A stretch of 64,000 nucleotides of DNA from positions 1 to 64,000 of the forward strand of contig DATIWB010000140.1 in the NCBI GenBank assembly GCA_035519675.1, given 5' to 3'. Origin of the DNA: RPRB01 sp035519675. Its GTDB lineage: Bacteria; Myxococcota; Myxococcia; Myxococcales; Myxococcaceae. Each line of letters begins with the position of its first letter. The first letter of the stretch is position 1. Under the pieces are notes generated by a model. The model did not search any database. It had not been told where the DNA came from and saw only the letters and a program-made list of their open reading frames with translations. Of this stretch, positions 54,739 to 63,228 are shown piece by piece. Position numbers and translations under genes: made by a program.

Positions 54739-55765
54739 GACTGCTCCGGCGCGGAAGAACCCCGAGGTCCCGACGGGTCCGGGGGCCCGCCGGGCCGCGG
54801 CGCTGCTGCTGGGGCTCGGACCCGAGGCGGCCTCGCAGATCTTCAAGCTCCTCGGCGAGCACGAGGTGCGCAGCCTGGCCGCGGGGGCCAAGGCGCTCCG
54901 GCGGGAGGGCGGCAACACCGTGCCCGAGGCGCTGCGGGACTTCGTCCGCCTGGTGGAGACCGTGGGCGGCGAGACGCTCGCCGGCGACGAGCTGCTCCGC
55001 GACTTCGCCTCGCGGGCGCTCGGGCCCGACGTGGTGCGAAGGACCTTCGACGGCATCGTGCCGCCTCCGCAGCCGGATGAGATCCTCGGGTCCGTCTCTC
55101 AGGCCGATCCCGAGGCGCTGGCAATGGTGCTCGGACGCGAGCAGCCCCAGACGGTGGCTCTGGTGCTGAGCACCCTCGACCCCGAGCGGGCGGTGGCGGT
55201 GATGGACAAGCTGCCGCCGCGGCTGCGCCCCGAGGTGGTGCGCCGGATGGCCACCCTCGAGTCCGTCTCCCCGGAGGTGCTCCGCGAGGTGGGTCACGCC
55301 CTCGGCGCCGAGCTGCGCAGTGTTGCAGCCGGCGGCATGCGCCGGGTCGACGGACGGAGCGCCGCGCTGGAGATCCTCCGCCGCGCTCCCACTCCGGAGC
55401 AGGCGGAGGTGGTGGCGCAGATCGAGAAGGAGGACCCGGCGCTGGCCACCGAGCTGAAGACCAAGCTCTTCACCTTCGACGACCTGGCGAACCTCATCGA
55501 CCGCGACGTCCAGGCCCTGCTCAAGGAGGTGGACATGGCGCGGCTGACCCTGGCCCTCAAGGGCGCGCCCGCGACGGTCAAGGACAAGTTCCTCAAGAAC
55601 ATGTCCAGCCGGGCGGCGCAGATGCTGGCCGACGACCTGGCCGCGCTCGGGCCGGTGCGCCTCGCGCAGGTGGAGGCGGCGCAGGCGGAGATCGCCCGCA
55701 TCGCCCAGACGCTCGGCGAGCAGCAGCGCATCACGCTTGTTCGCCCCACCGATCGGATGCTCTAG
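54731..55765 (+). CDS. fliG: Flagellar motor switch protein FliG
   Basis: FliG (344 residues) is the rotor protein that meets the stator and sets rotation direction. It shows the N-terminal domain with RRAAALLLGLGPEAASQIFK, and the middle domain with EQPQTVALVLSTLDPERAVA and the EHPQ-like EQPQ motif. The C-terminal charged helix region contains VDMARLTLALKGAPATVKDK and FLKNMSSRAAQMLADDL. The GTG at 54731 overlaps the fliF stop by 8 bp. Confidence 0.96.
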   Translation: MAETAPARKNPEVPTGPGARRAAALLLGLGPEAASQIFKLLGEHEVRSLAAGAKALRREGGNTVPEALRDFVRLVETVGGETLAGDELLRDFASRALGPDVVRRTFDGIVPPPQPDEILGSVSQADPEALAMVLGREQPQTVALVLSTLDPERAVAVMDKLPPRLRPEVVRRMATLESVSPEVLREVGHALGAELRSVAAGGMRRVDGRSAALEILRRAPTPEQAEVVAQIEKEDPALATELKTKLFTFDDLANLIDRDVQALLKEVDMARLTLALKGAPATVKDKFLKNMSSRAAQMLADDLAALGPVRLAQVEAAQAEIARIAQTLGEQQRITLVRPTDRML

Positions 55766-55767
55766 CG

Positions 55768-56412
55768 ATGCGCGCCTCCCAGCCACGCCGCCCGCGGTTC
55801 CTCGACGTGCTCCCGGCGCAGCGAAGCGTCCAGCCGGTCTCCTTCCCCCGCCCCGGAGGCGAGGCTGGCCCGTCGCTGCGCCGGCTGGTCGCCGCCACCC
55901 CGGACGCGCAGATCCAGCCGGCGACGCACGACGGACCGCCTCCGCCGCTCGATCCTCCGGCTCCGGTGGGCCTGCCCCCCGAGGCCCTGGAGCGGCTGGC
56001 CGCGGCCGTCGATCTCCTGAAGTCCCAGGCCGAGCGCCTGGCGGAGCGGGCCCGTTCCGATGCGCTGGAGATCGGCTTCCAGGTCGCCCGGCGCATCCTC
56101 GAGACCGAGCTCCGCTCCAGCCCGGACGCCCTCTTCGCCCTGGTCCGCTCCGCGCTCCGCAAGGCGGGCGAGTCGCGACGGGTGACGGTCCGCCTCCGTC
56201 CGGAGGACGTGGCCCAGCTGGAGAGCGCCGCCGGGAAGCAGACCCTGGCCGAGTTCTCCACCGCTCAGATCGAGCTCAAGGCCGACTCGGCGCTCGGGCC
56301 CGGCGACGTGGTGGTGGATACCGACTTCGGTCGCATCGACGGCCGGGTGGGCAGCCGGATGGACGAGCTGCGCCGGGCAATCGAGGGCTCGGCGCTGGAG
56401 GACGTCGGGTGA
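55768..56412 (+). CDS. fliH: Flagellar assembly protein FliH
   Basis: FliH (214 residues) is the negative regulator and docking partner of the FliI ATPase. The N-terminal half is Pro-rich and variable. The helical part (RLAAAVDLLKSQAERLAERA, ALEIGFQVARRILETELRSS) leads into the conserved VRLRPEDVAQLESAAG, LKADSALGPGDVVVDTDFGR and IDGRVGSRMDELRRAIE. It overlaps fliI by 4 bp (GTGA). Confidence 0.92.
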   Translation: MRASQPRRPRFLDVLPAQRSVQPVSFPRPGGEAGPSLRRLVAATPDAQIQPATHDGPPPPLDPPAPVGLPPEALERLAAAVDLLKSQAERLAERARSDALEIGFQVARRILETELRSSPDALFALVRSALRKAGESRRVTVRLRPEDVAQLESAAGKQTLAEFSTAQIELKADSALGPGDVVVDTDFGRIDGRVGSRMDELRRAIEGSALEDVG

Positions 56413-57740
56413 AGCTCTGCAACCTCGAGGCGATCCAGCGGGTGCTGGACGAGGCCGAGCCGCTCCCGGTCACCGGCACGGTGACCCGGGCCAACGGCCT
56501 GCTGGTCGAGGCGATGCTGCCCCAGGTCTCGGTGGGGAGCTGCGTGGAGATCCGCGCCCGCGACGGCGTGGTGGCCGCCGAGGTGGTGGGCTTCGATCGT
56601 GGTGTGGCCCAGCTGATGACCCTGGGCAAGCTGGACGGCATCGGCGAGGGCGCGGCGGTGGTTCCCCGGGCCTCGGCGGCGCAGATCCCGGTGGGCGAAG
56701 GGCTCCTCGGCCGAGTGGTGGACGCGCACATGCGCCCGCTCGACGGGGGCCCCTCGCCGCTGCTCCGGACGCGGATGCCGGTGAACGCCCCGCCTCCGCA
56801 GGCCATGACCCGGCGGCGCATCGCCCATCCGCTGGAGCTCGGCATCCGGGTGCTCGACACCTGCCTCACCGTGGGCGAGGGCCAGCGGGTGGGCATCATG
56901 GCCGGTCCGGGGGTGGGGAAGAGCGCGCTGCTGGGCATGCTCGCCCGCGACTCCCGCGCCGACGTGGTGGTGGTGGGGCTCATCGGCGAGCGAGGTCGCG
57001 AGGTCCGCGAGTTCATCGAGCGCGACCTGGGCGAGGGCCTCGCCCGCTCGGTGGTGGTCACCGCCACCAGCGACGAGCCGCCGGTGGTGCGCATCCGCGC
57101 GGCGCTGGCCGCCAGCGCGGTCGCCGAGTACTTCCGGGCGCAAGGGCAGCGGGTGCTGCTCCTGATGGACTCGCTCTCCCGGGTGGCCATGGCCCAGCGG
57201 GAGATCGGCCTCTCCGTCGGCGAGCCGCCCACGTCCAAGGGATACCCCCCGAGCGTCTTCGGCCTGCTGCCGCGGCTGCTGGAGCGCGCGGGCAACGACG
57301 CCGGCTCGGGCAGCATCACCGGCTTCTACACCGTGCTCGCCGAGGGGGATGACCAGGCCGATCCGGTCGTCGACGCCTCGCGCGCGGTGCTCGACGGCCA
57401 CATCGTCCTCAGCCGCCGGCTGGCCGAGTCGGGCCACTTCCCGGCGGTGGACGTCCTGGCGAGCGTGAGCCGGGTGATGCCGGACGTGGTGACCCCTTCC
57501 CACGCCGCGCTGGCGCGGCGGGTGCGCGAGGTGCTCTCGGCCTACCGGGACTCGGCGGACCTCATCGAGCTCGGAGCGTACGTCGCCGGGTCGAACCCCC
57601 GCGTGGACCGCGCCCTGGCCTGCCGCGACCCGCTGAACGCCTTCCTCCGGCAGGGGGTCCAGGAGTCCACCTCCCTGAGCGAGGCGCTCGCCACGCTGGA
57701 GCGGGTGCTGCTTCCCACTCGAGGAGATGGCCGTGCTTGA
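56409..57740 (+). CDS. fliI: Flagellum-specific ATPase FliI
   Basis: FliI (443 residues) powers or aids export by the flagellar type III secretion system. Walker A is AGPGVGKSALLGML near residue 166, Walker B LLLMDSLSRVAMAQREI, and GEPPTSKGYPPSVFGLLPRL plus ERAGNDAGSGSITGFYTVL are typical. The GTG at 56409 overlaps the fliH stop. The gene after it overlaps by 14 bp, so no fliJ fits at its usual position. Confidence 0.96.
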   Translation: MKLCNLEAIQRVLDEAEPLPVTGTVTRANGLLVEAMLPQVSVGSCVEIRARDGVVAAEVVGFDRGVAQLMTLGKLDGIGEGAAVVPRASAAQIPVGEGLLGRVVDAHMRPLDGGPSPLLRTRMPVNAPPPQAMTRRRIAHPLELGIRVLDTCLTVGEGQRVGIMAGPGVGKSALLGMLARDSRADVVVVGLIGERGREVREFIERDLGEGLARSVVVTATSDEPPVVRIRAALAASAVAEYFRAQGQRVLLLMDSLSRVAMAQREIGLSVGEPPTSKGYPPSVFGLLPRLLERAGNDAGSGSITGFYTVLAEGDDQADPVVDASRAVLDGHIVLSRRLAESGHFPAVDVLASVSRVMPDVVTPSHAALARRVREVLSAYRDSADLIELGAYVAGSNPRVDRALACRDPLNAFLRQGVQESTSLSEALATLERVLLPTRGDGRA

Positions 57741-58416
57741 GCTCGCTGCCGCCCTCCTGCTGTCGCTGGGCGCGACCCCGGAGCCTCCGGTGGCGCCCAA
57801 GCCCCCGGCCATCCCAAAGATCGACCTCCCGGTGCCCGAGCGGAAGCCCCCGGCTGCCGAGGCCGACTCCCGACCGGGGGCGGCGGCCACGGGCCCGGGC
57901 GCCACCGACGCGGGCGTCGCGACCGCCCCCATCCCCGAGGTGGTCGCCCCCCCGCTCTCGGCGGCGATGCTCTGCGAGGAGCTGCGCAAGAGCGGCCGGG
58001 ACCAGCGCGCCGCCCGCGAGAAGCTGGACGGCGAGCGGGCCGAGCTGGCGAAGGAGCGAACACGGCTCGAGCAACTGGTGGCGCAGATCGAGAAGGCCCG
58101 GGCCGCGCTCCGGACGGAGACCTCCGAGCTGGAGCAACTGGCCAAGGGCGTCCACAGGACTCCCCCCTGGCAGGAGCCGCCCCCGTCCGCCGAGCCCGGC
58201 AAGGGTCCGGTGGAGACCACCGCCAGGGCCATCCGGGCGATGAAGCCCGATCAGGCCGCGGTGCTGGTCTCCCGTCTGGATCCGCGGCTGGCCGCGGCGG
58301 TGCTTCGCCGCATGCGTCCGGCGGACGCAGGCGCGGTCATCGAGCGCCTCCGCCCCGAGCTCGCCTCGGCGCTGGTGACCACCATGGCCTCGGCCCCTGC
58401 GGAGGAGAAGCGATGA
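57727..58416 (+). CDS. motE: MotE/YlxF-like flagellar protein
   Basis: The 229-residue protein has an N-terminal hydrophobic signal or anchor (VLELAAALLLSLGA) and a Pro/Ala-rich spacer. A coiled coil at about 85-140 (REKLDGERAELAKERTRLEQ) precedes an MgtE-N-like helical domain (MKPDQAAVLVSRLDPRLAAA, VLRRMRPADAGAVIERL). This is the layout of MotE/YlxF, encoded between fliI-fliJ and fliK in many bacteria. In this cluster it sits where fliJ would be. It is coupled to fliI (14-bp overlap) and to fliK (ATGA). Confidence 0.83.
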   Translation: MAVLELAAALLLSLGATPEPPVAPKPPAIPKIDLPVPERKPPAAEADSRPGAAATGPGATDAGVATAPIPEVVAPPLSAAMLCEELRKSGRDQRAAREKLDGERAELAKERTRLEQLVAQIEKARAALRTETSELEQLAKGVHRTPPWQEPPPSAEPGKGPVETTARAIRAMKPDQAAVLVSRLDPRLAAAVLRRMRPADAGAVIERLRPELASALVTTMASAPAEEKR

Positions 58417-59270
58417 AGGCGCGCGCTGCCCACCACGCCGCCGAGCCGGCCTCCTCCGCCGAGGCGAGCCCCGCTGCCGAGGCGCTCCAGCCCCGTGGAC
58501 GGAAGAGGTCCGGCAAGAAGGCCGAGTCCCCGGGCCAGAGCTTCGCCGCGGCGCTGGCCGAGCACCTGCGCGCTGCCGGACCGGGGCTGCCTCCACTCGC
58601 CCACGCCGCACGGACCGGGCACGCCCGAGAGCGCCGGTCGGCGGATTCCCCGGCCCCTTCCGCGGCGTCCACCCGCCCCGGGCGGACGACGTCGCCCGCC
58701 CGGGTCCCCGCTCCAGCCCCTGCGCCGGACACCGCGGCCGCGCGCCGCGACGCCGCGCCGGCCACGCCGACCACGGCGCCCCTCGCGCCGGGAACCCTGA
58801 ACGCGCCCCGGGCGCCGGCCGCGGAGCTGAAGGCCACCGCCGAGCCGGTCCGCCTCCTCCCTCCGGAGTTGCACGCCGACCCCGGTCTCCAGGGCGCCAT
58901 CCTCCCCCGCGCCGCGCACGTCGTGCTCCAGGCGGGCCCGGCCGGCGAGGTGGCCCTCCACCTGCGCCTGCGGGAGGGCGTGGCCGAGGTCCGGCTCGAC
59001 GGCCAGGCAGCGCCCGCGCTGGCCCGGCACGAGCGGGTGCTCTCCACCGAGCTGGCCAGCCAGGGGCTCCAGCTCCGCCTCGACGTCTCTGCCCCGGTCC
59101 AGTCGGCCGCCGGGGCCGAGTCGCTCGCTGCCGGCGCGCAGGGCGACCGGAACGGACAGCCACCCCCGGACGACCCGCGCGAGTCCTCCGAGGACGCCCC
59201 GCCCCCCCGCGGCGAGCCGGCGCGAACCCCCAAGCTCCGCCCTGACGGGCGCATCCACGTGGAGGCCTGA
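58413..59270 (+). CDS. fliK: Flagellar hook-length control protein FliK
   Basis: This is a secreted molecular ruler, here only 285 residues. The first 150 residues are Ala/Pro-rich and poorly conserved. The Flg_hook domain is seen as VLQAGPAGEVALHLRLREGV, AEVRLDGQAAPALARHERVL and STELASQGLQLRLDVSAPV, followed by a polar tail. Identification depends on this domain and the position between motE and flgD. Confidence 0.84.
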   Translation: MKARAAHHAAEPASSAEASPAAEALQPRGRKRSGKKAESPGQSFAAALAEHLRAAGPGLPPLAHAARTGHARERRSADSPAPSAASTRPGRTTSPARVPAPAPAPDTAAARRDAAPATPTTAPLAPGTLNAPRAPAAELKATAEPVRLLPPELHADPGLQGAILPRAAHVVLQAGPAGEVALHLRLREGVAEVRLDGQAAPALARHERVLSTELASQGLQLRLDVSAPVQSAAGAESLAAGAQGDRNGQPPPDDPRESSEDAPPPRGEPARTPKLRPDGRIHVEA

Positions 59271-59274
59271 CCCC

Positions 59275-59949
59275 TTGCCCCTCACCGTCGACAGCACCCC
59301 CTCCGGTGCCACCCCACCCTCGAGCAGCGCCGCGCAGGGCTCGAACGCGCTGGGGAAGGACCAGTTCCTCAAGCTCCTCATGGCCCAGCTGGCGAACCAG
59401 GACCCCACCGCTCCCGCCGACAGCCAGGCCTTCGTCGCCCAGCTGGCGCAGTTCGCCAGCGTCGAGTCGCTGAACACCATGTCCGGCCAGCTCAACACGC
59501 TGGTGGTGGCCCAGGCCTCGGCCAACCAGCTGAGCACCGCCGGCCTGGTGGGCAAGGACGTGGCGTACCAGAGCAACGGGGTCCAGCTGATCTCCGGCCA
59601 GACCACCACCATCAACGCCACCCTGGCCGGCGCGGCCTCGAGCGTCACCGCGGTGGTCAAGGACTCCAGCGGCCGCACCGTGCGCACCCTGCGCCAGGGA
59701 GCCACCCCGGCCGGGCCGGTCTCCATTCCCTGGGACGGCCGCGACGACAACGGTAACCCGCTCGCCGCCGGCGCCTACACCGTCTCGCTGGTCGCTGCCG
59801 ACGCCTCCGGCAAGGCGGTGACCGCGAGCACCAGCGGCACGGGGCGGGTGACCGGCGTCAGCTTCGAGGACGGCGTGCCCGAGCTGCTGGTCAACGGCGG
59901 CAAGGTCAAGCTCGCCGACGTGACGGAGATCCGCCAGCCCACGCCCTGA
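59275..59949 (+). CDS. flgD: Flagellar hook capping protein FlgD
   Basis: FlgD (224 residues) caps the growing hook. The N-terminal GKDQFLKLLMAQLANQDPTA and ADSQAFVAQLAQFASVESLN are diagnostic. The FlgD Ig-like and tudor-like part contains WDGRDDNGNPLAAGAYTVSL. It begins with a TTG at 59275, 9 nt after GGAGG. The rare start codon may lower its level relative to the hook protein. Confidence 0.94.
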   Translation: MPLTVDSTPSGATPPSSSAAQGSNALGKDQFLKLLMAQLANQDPTAPADSQAFVAQLAQFASVESLNTMSGQLNTLVVAQASANQLSTAGLVGKDVAYQSNGVQLISGQTTTINATLAGAASSVTAVVKDSSGRTVRTLRQGATPAGPVSIPWDGRDDNGNPLAAGAYTVSLVAADASGKAVTASTSGTGRVTGVSFEDGVPELLVNGGKVKLADVTEIRQPTP

Positions 59950-59989
59950 CCACCTGACCTACCCACCTGAACGAGAGACGGAGAACACC

Positions 59990-61279
59990 ATGAGTCTGAT
60001 GAGATCGCTGTACTCGGGGGCGACGGGCCTCGAGACCAATAGCCTCGATCTGTCGGTGATCGGCGACAACATCGCCAACGCCAACACCATTGGCTTCAAG
60101 CGCGGCCGGGCGGCCTTCGAGGCCGCGCTGTCGCAGACGCTGATCGGCAGCCAGGGGCAGATCGGCCTGGGGGCGCAGCTGCAGGCGGTGCAGAAGATCA
60201 TCGCCCAGGGCGCGCTGACCAACACCGGACTGGCCACCGACCTGGCCCTCCAGGGCGACGGCTTCTTCGCGGTGAAGGGAACCGCCGACGGGCAGAGCGG
60301 CACCTTCTACACCCGGGCCGGCCAGTTCACGCTGGACAAGACCGGGTACCTGGTCAACCTCGACGGGCTGCGCGTCCAGGGCTTCACCGCCGACGCCACC
60401 GGGGTGCTCGGCACCACCGGCGGAGACCTCCTGGTGGGCAATGCCGCCTCCAGCCCGCTGGGCACCGCCAACATCACCCTGAAGGCCAACCTCCAGGCCG
60501 ACGCCACCATCCCGGCGGCCTGGGACGGGACCAGCTGGACCACCGCCGCGGCGACCTCGAACACCTCGACCGGGGTCAAGATCTACGACTCGCTCGGCGC
60601 CGAGCACCAGGTCCAGATCTACTTCCGGAAGACCGGCGCGGGTGCCTGGGAATGGCACGCGCTCACCGACGGCGCCGGGGTCCAGGGCGGCGTGGCGGGC
60701 ACCCCGAGCGAGATCGCCTCCGGCACGCTCGGCTTCGACACCAGCGGCAAGCTCACCGCCGTCACCCAGGCCGGCACCTTCAACCCGGTGGGGGCCACCC
60801 AGCCCCAGGCGCTGACCTTCAACTTCGGCACCCCCACCCCGGGCGGCACGGGTCTGGACGGCATCACCCAGTTCGCCGGCGCCTCGGCCACCAGCTTCGT
60901 CGGCCAGGACGGCTATGGCTCGGGCAGCCTGTCCAGCATCAGCATCGACAGCGAAGGCAAGGTCACCGGCGCGTTCTCCAACGGCACCAGCCGGGTGCTG
61001 GCCCAGGTGGGCGTGGCGACCTTCGCCGCCCAGGACAAGCTGGAGGGCGCGGTGGGCAACCTCTACCGGCAGACCAGCGACTCGGGCGACCCGAGCTTCG
61101 GCGCGCCGGGCACCGGTGGCCGGGCCAGCGTGGTGGCTGGAGCGCTGGAGCAGTCCAACGTCGACCTGGCCTCGGAGTTCGTGCGGATGATCGCCGCGCA
61201 GCGCGGATTCGAGGCCAACTCCAAGACCCTCCAGACCGCGGATCAGCTGCTGAGCGAGCTGATCGCCATCAAGAGGTAG
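59990..61279 (+). CDS. flgE: Flagellar hook protein FlgE
   Basis: This is the major hook subunit, 429 residues. The N-terminal SLMRSLYSGATGLETNSLDL and SVIGDNIANANTIGFKRGRA, and the C-terminal SNVDLASEFVRMIAAQRGFE with ANSKTLQTADQLLSELIAIK, are the paired helices of axial proteins. The middle is Gly/Thr/Ser-rich. The ATG at 59990 has GGAGA seven bases upstream. A 40-bp gap separates it from flgD and a strong hairpin follows it. Confidence 0.96.
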   Translation: MSLMRSLYSGATGLETNSLDLSVIGDNIANANTIGFKRGRAAFEAALSQTLIGSQGQIGLGAQLQAVQKIIAQGALTNTGLATDLALQGDGFFAVKGTADGQSGTFYTRAGQFTLDKTGYLVNLDGLRVQGFTADATGVLGTTGGDLLVGNAASSPLGTANITLKANLQADATIPAAWDGTSWTTAAATSNTSTGVKIYDSLGAEHQVQIYFRKTGAGAWEWHALTDGAGVQGGVAGTPSEIASGTLGFDTSGKLTAVTQAGTFNPVGATQPQALTFNFGTPTPGGTGLDGITQFAGASATSFVGQDGYGSGSLSSISIDSEGKVTGAFSNGTSRVLAQVGVATFAAQDKLEGAVGNLYRQTSDSGDPSFGAPGTGGRASVVAGALEQSNVDLASEFVRMIAAQRGFEANSKTLQTADQLLSELIAIKR

Positions 61280-61291
61280 CCCTTAACGCGG

Positions 61292-61325
61292 ACCCGGCCC
61301 CGTGACGACAGCACGGGTGCCGGGT
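61292..61325 (+). terminator. Strong stem-loop between flgE and flbD
   Basis: The left arm ACCCGGCCCCGTG (61292-61304) pairs with the right arm CACGGGTGCCGGGT (61312-61325) around the 7-nt loop ACGACAG, with one bulged base. There is no T-run after it. It could attenuate transcription into motAB or protect the flgE 3' end. Confidence 0.55.
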
Positions 61326-61339
61326 GCGCCGGTCCCCTC

Positions 61340-61558
61340 ATGATCCAGCTCACCCGAATGGATGGCCGGGAAATTCACGTGAACGGGGACGCGATCCTCA
61401 CCGTGGAGCGCACGCCCGACACGCTCCTCACCTTGAACACCGGCTCCCACCTCATGGTGAAGGAGCCGGTGGACGAGGTCATCTCGCGCTGGATGGCCTT
61501 CCGCCGCAGGGTGGCCGGCCCGCCGGCGCCACCGTTGCGCCTGGTCCAGGAGGACTGA
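61340..61558 (+). CDS. flbD: FlbD/SwrD-family flagellar protein
   Basis: This 72-residue protein starts MIQLTRMDGREIHVNGDAIL and continues VERTPDTLLTLNTGSHLMVK, EPVDEVISRWMAFRRRV. That is the FlbD (SwrD) small-protein pattern found after flgE in many flagellar operons. In Bacillus SwrD raises motor torque. It lies 7 bp before motA, consistent with a stator-related role. It is not the sigma-54 regulator also called FlbD. Confidence 0.9.
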   Translation: MIQLTRMDGREIHVNGDAILTVERTPDTLLTLNTGSHLMVKEPVDEVISRWMAFRRRVAGPPAPPLRLVQED

Positions 61559-61565
61559 GGCACCC

Positions 61566-62333
61566 ATGGACCTGACCACCCTCATCGGTATCCTCCTCGC
61601 CATCGGCGCCATCGTCGGCGGCCAGGCCTTGGAGGGCGGCCACATCGGCTCCATCCTCCAGCTCACCGCGGCGATCATCGTGCTCGGTGGGACCTTCGGG
61701 GCGACGCTGGTGGCCTTCCCCAAGAAGGACTTCCTCCGCGGGCTGGCGCTGGCCAAGCGGGCCTTCACCGAGAAGCCGAGCGATCTTCCGGCCCTGGTGA
61801 CCCAGCTCACCGAGCTGGCCGGTCTGGCGCGGCGCGACGGGGTGCTGGCGCTGGAGAGCAAGCTGACCGGCATCGACGACCCGTTCCTCCAGCGGGCGCT
61901 GCAGCTGGTGGTGGACGGGGTGGACGCCAGCGTGGCCCGGGACACGCTGGAGACCGCGGTCTTCGCCGAGTTCGACGAGAACCAGGTGGGGGCGAAGGTC
62001 TTCGAGTCCGCCGGTGGATTCGCCCCCACGGTGGGCATCCTCGGCGCGGTGCTGGGGCTGATTCACGTGATGGAGAACCTCTCCGACCCCTCCAAGCTCG
62101 GGGGCGGCATCGCGGTGGCCTTCGTGGCCACGGTGTACGGCGTGGGCATCGCCAACCTCTTCTTCCTCCCCATGGCCACCAAGCTGAAGCGGAAGCTGGC
62201 CCTGGAGCGCGAACGGAAGACGCTCATCGTCGAGGGCGTGCTCTCCATCCAGGAGGGGCTCAACCCACGCGTGCTGGAGGAGAAGCTCCGCTCTTACGCC
62301 GGCGAGCACCCGGCGGAGAAGAAGGCCGCCTGA
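61566..62333 (+). CDS. motA: Flagellar motor stator protein MotA
   Basis: This is the ion-channel stator subunit, 255 residues and four helices. Conserved stretches are LAIGAIVGGQALEGGHIGSI, GGTFGATLVAFPKKDF, the cytoplasmic loop with ALQLVVDGVDASVARDTLET and ESAGGFAPTVGILGAVLGLI, and GIAVAFVATVYGVGIANLFF. MotA surrounds MotB and couples ion flow to FliG. The TVGILGAVLGLI and AVAFVATVYG helices line the channel. Confidence 0.95.
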   Translation: MDLTTLIGILLAIGAIVGGQALEGGHIGSILQLTAAIIVLGGTFGATLVAFPKKDFLRGLALAKRAFTEKPSDLPALVTQLTELAGLARRDGVLALESKLTGIDDPFLQRALQLVVDGVDASVARDTLETAVFAEFDENQVGAKVFESAGGFAPTVGILGAVLGLIHVMENLSDPSKLGGGIAVAFVATVYGVGIANLFFLPMATKLKRKLALERERKTLIVEGVLSIQEGLNPRVLEEKLRSYAGEHPAEKKAA

Positions 62334-62343
62334 GGCGCCCCGG

Positions 62344-63120
62344 ATGTCGCGCAAGCGCCGCCACCACGACGAGGAGCACGAGAACCACGAGCGGTGGCTG
62401 GTCTCGTACGCCGACTTCATCACCCTGCTCTTCGCCTTCTTCGTGGTGATGTACTCGGTGAGCCGGGTGGACACCAAGCGGCTGATCCAGGCCTCCAACG
62501 CCATCAAGTGGGCGCTCCACTACCAGGGCACCGGGGGGGTGGGCGCGCTCCCCCTCTTCGAGGGCCCCCCCTCCGAGGGTGGCTGCGTGGTCAACCTCTC
62601 CACCGGGCGGCCGGGGACGCCGGACCACCGCGCGGTGGAGGCGGTCCGCCAGCGCATCGAGGCGCGGCTGAAGCCGATCCTCGTCACCCGCATTCCGGCC
62701 AGCGCAGTGCAGGTGCAGGCCGACACGCGCCGCCTCACCATCCGCCTGGCGGCCACCCACTTCTTCGACGCCGGTCAGGCGGCCCTGCGCCCCGAGGCAC
62801 TGCCGGTGGTGGATGCCATCGCCGACGAGCTGAAGCCGCTTGGGCGACCGGTGCGCATCGAGGGCCACACCGACGAGACCCAGCTGCAGTCCGCCCGCTT
62901 CCGCGACAACTGGGACCTCTCGGCGGCACGGGCGGCCCGGGTGACGAGCTATCTGGCGGACGCCCACGCCTTCAAGCCCGACCTCCTCTCGGCGGTGGGC
63001 TACGGCTCCTCGCGTCCCCTGGCTCCGGCCGGCGCACCGGGCGCGGACGAGACCAACCGGCGGGTGGAGCTGGCGGTGGAGTTCGTCGCCGGCGATCCCC
63101 TCGACGTGGTGACCCGTTGA
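62344..63120 (+). CDS. motB: Flagellar motor stator protein MotB
   Basis: This is the peptidoglycan-anchored stator subunit, 258 residues. The single helix RWLVSYADFITLLFAFFVVM carries the ion-binding Asp at residue 24. The plug region follows, and the OmpA-like domain shows ATHFFDAGQAALRPEALPVV, IEGHTDETQLQSARFRDNWD and LSAARAARVTSYL. It lies 10 bp after motA. A 108-bp gap with promoter-like signals follows. Confidence 0.96.
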   Translation: MSRKRRHHDEEHENHERWLVSYADFITLLFAFFVVMYSVSRVDTKRLIQASNAIKWALHYQGTGGVGALPLFEGPPSEGGCVVNLSTGRPGTPDHRAVEAVRQRIEARLKPILVTRIPASAVQVQADTRRLTIRLAATHFFDAGQAALRPEALPVVDAIADELKPLGRPVRIEGHTDETQLQSARFRDNWDLSAARAARVTSYLADAHAFKPDLLSAVGYGSSRPLAPAGAPGADETNRRVELAVEFVAGDPLDVVTR

Positions 63121-63168
63121 CGCCAGCGGAGTGACGGCGCACATCCACCCCGCGTCAGCGCACTGACG
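63121..63168. promoter_or_regulatory. Two 16-bp dyad sites upstream of fliL
   Basis: CGTCAGCGCACTGACG at 63153-63168 is an inverted repeat with 6-bp arms. CGCCAGCGGAGTGACG at 63121-63136 matches it at 13 of 16 positions, with starts 32 bp apart (about three helical turns). They lie just upstream of the -24/-12 element and are candidate enhancer-binding sites. Confidence 0.5.
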
Positions 63169-63197
63169 ATGGGTGGACTCCCCAGAGGAAGGGCGGA

Positions 63198-63213
63198 GGG
63201 CACGGGGCTTGCT
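63198..63213 (+). promoter_or_regulatory. Sigma-54-type promoter upstream of fliL
   Basis: GGGCACGGGGCTTGCT matches TGGCAC-N5-TTGCT except for the first base, with 10 bp between GG and GC. The predicted start near 63224 leaves only about 5 nt before the fliL ATG, so the start site or start codon is uncertain. Confidence 0.5.
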
Positions 63214-63228
63214 CTGACCCACCGGGCG

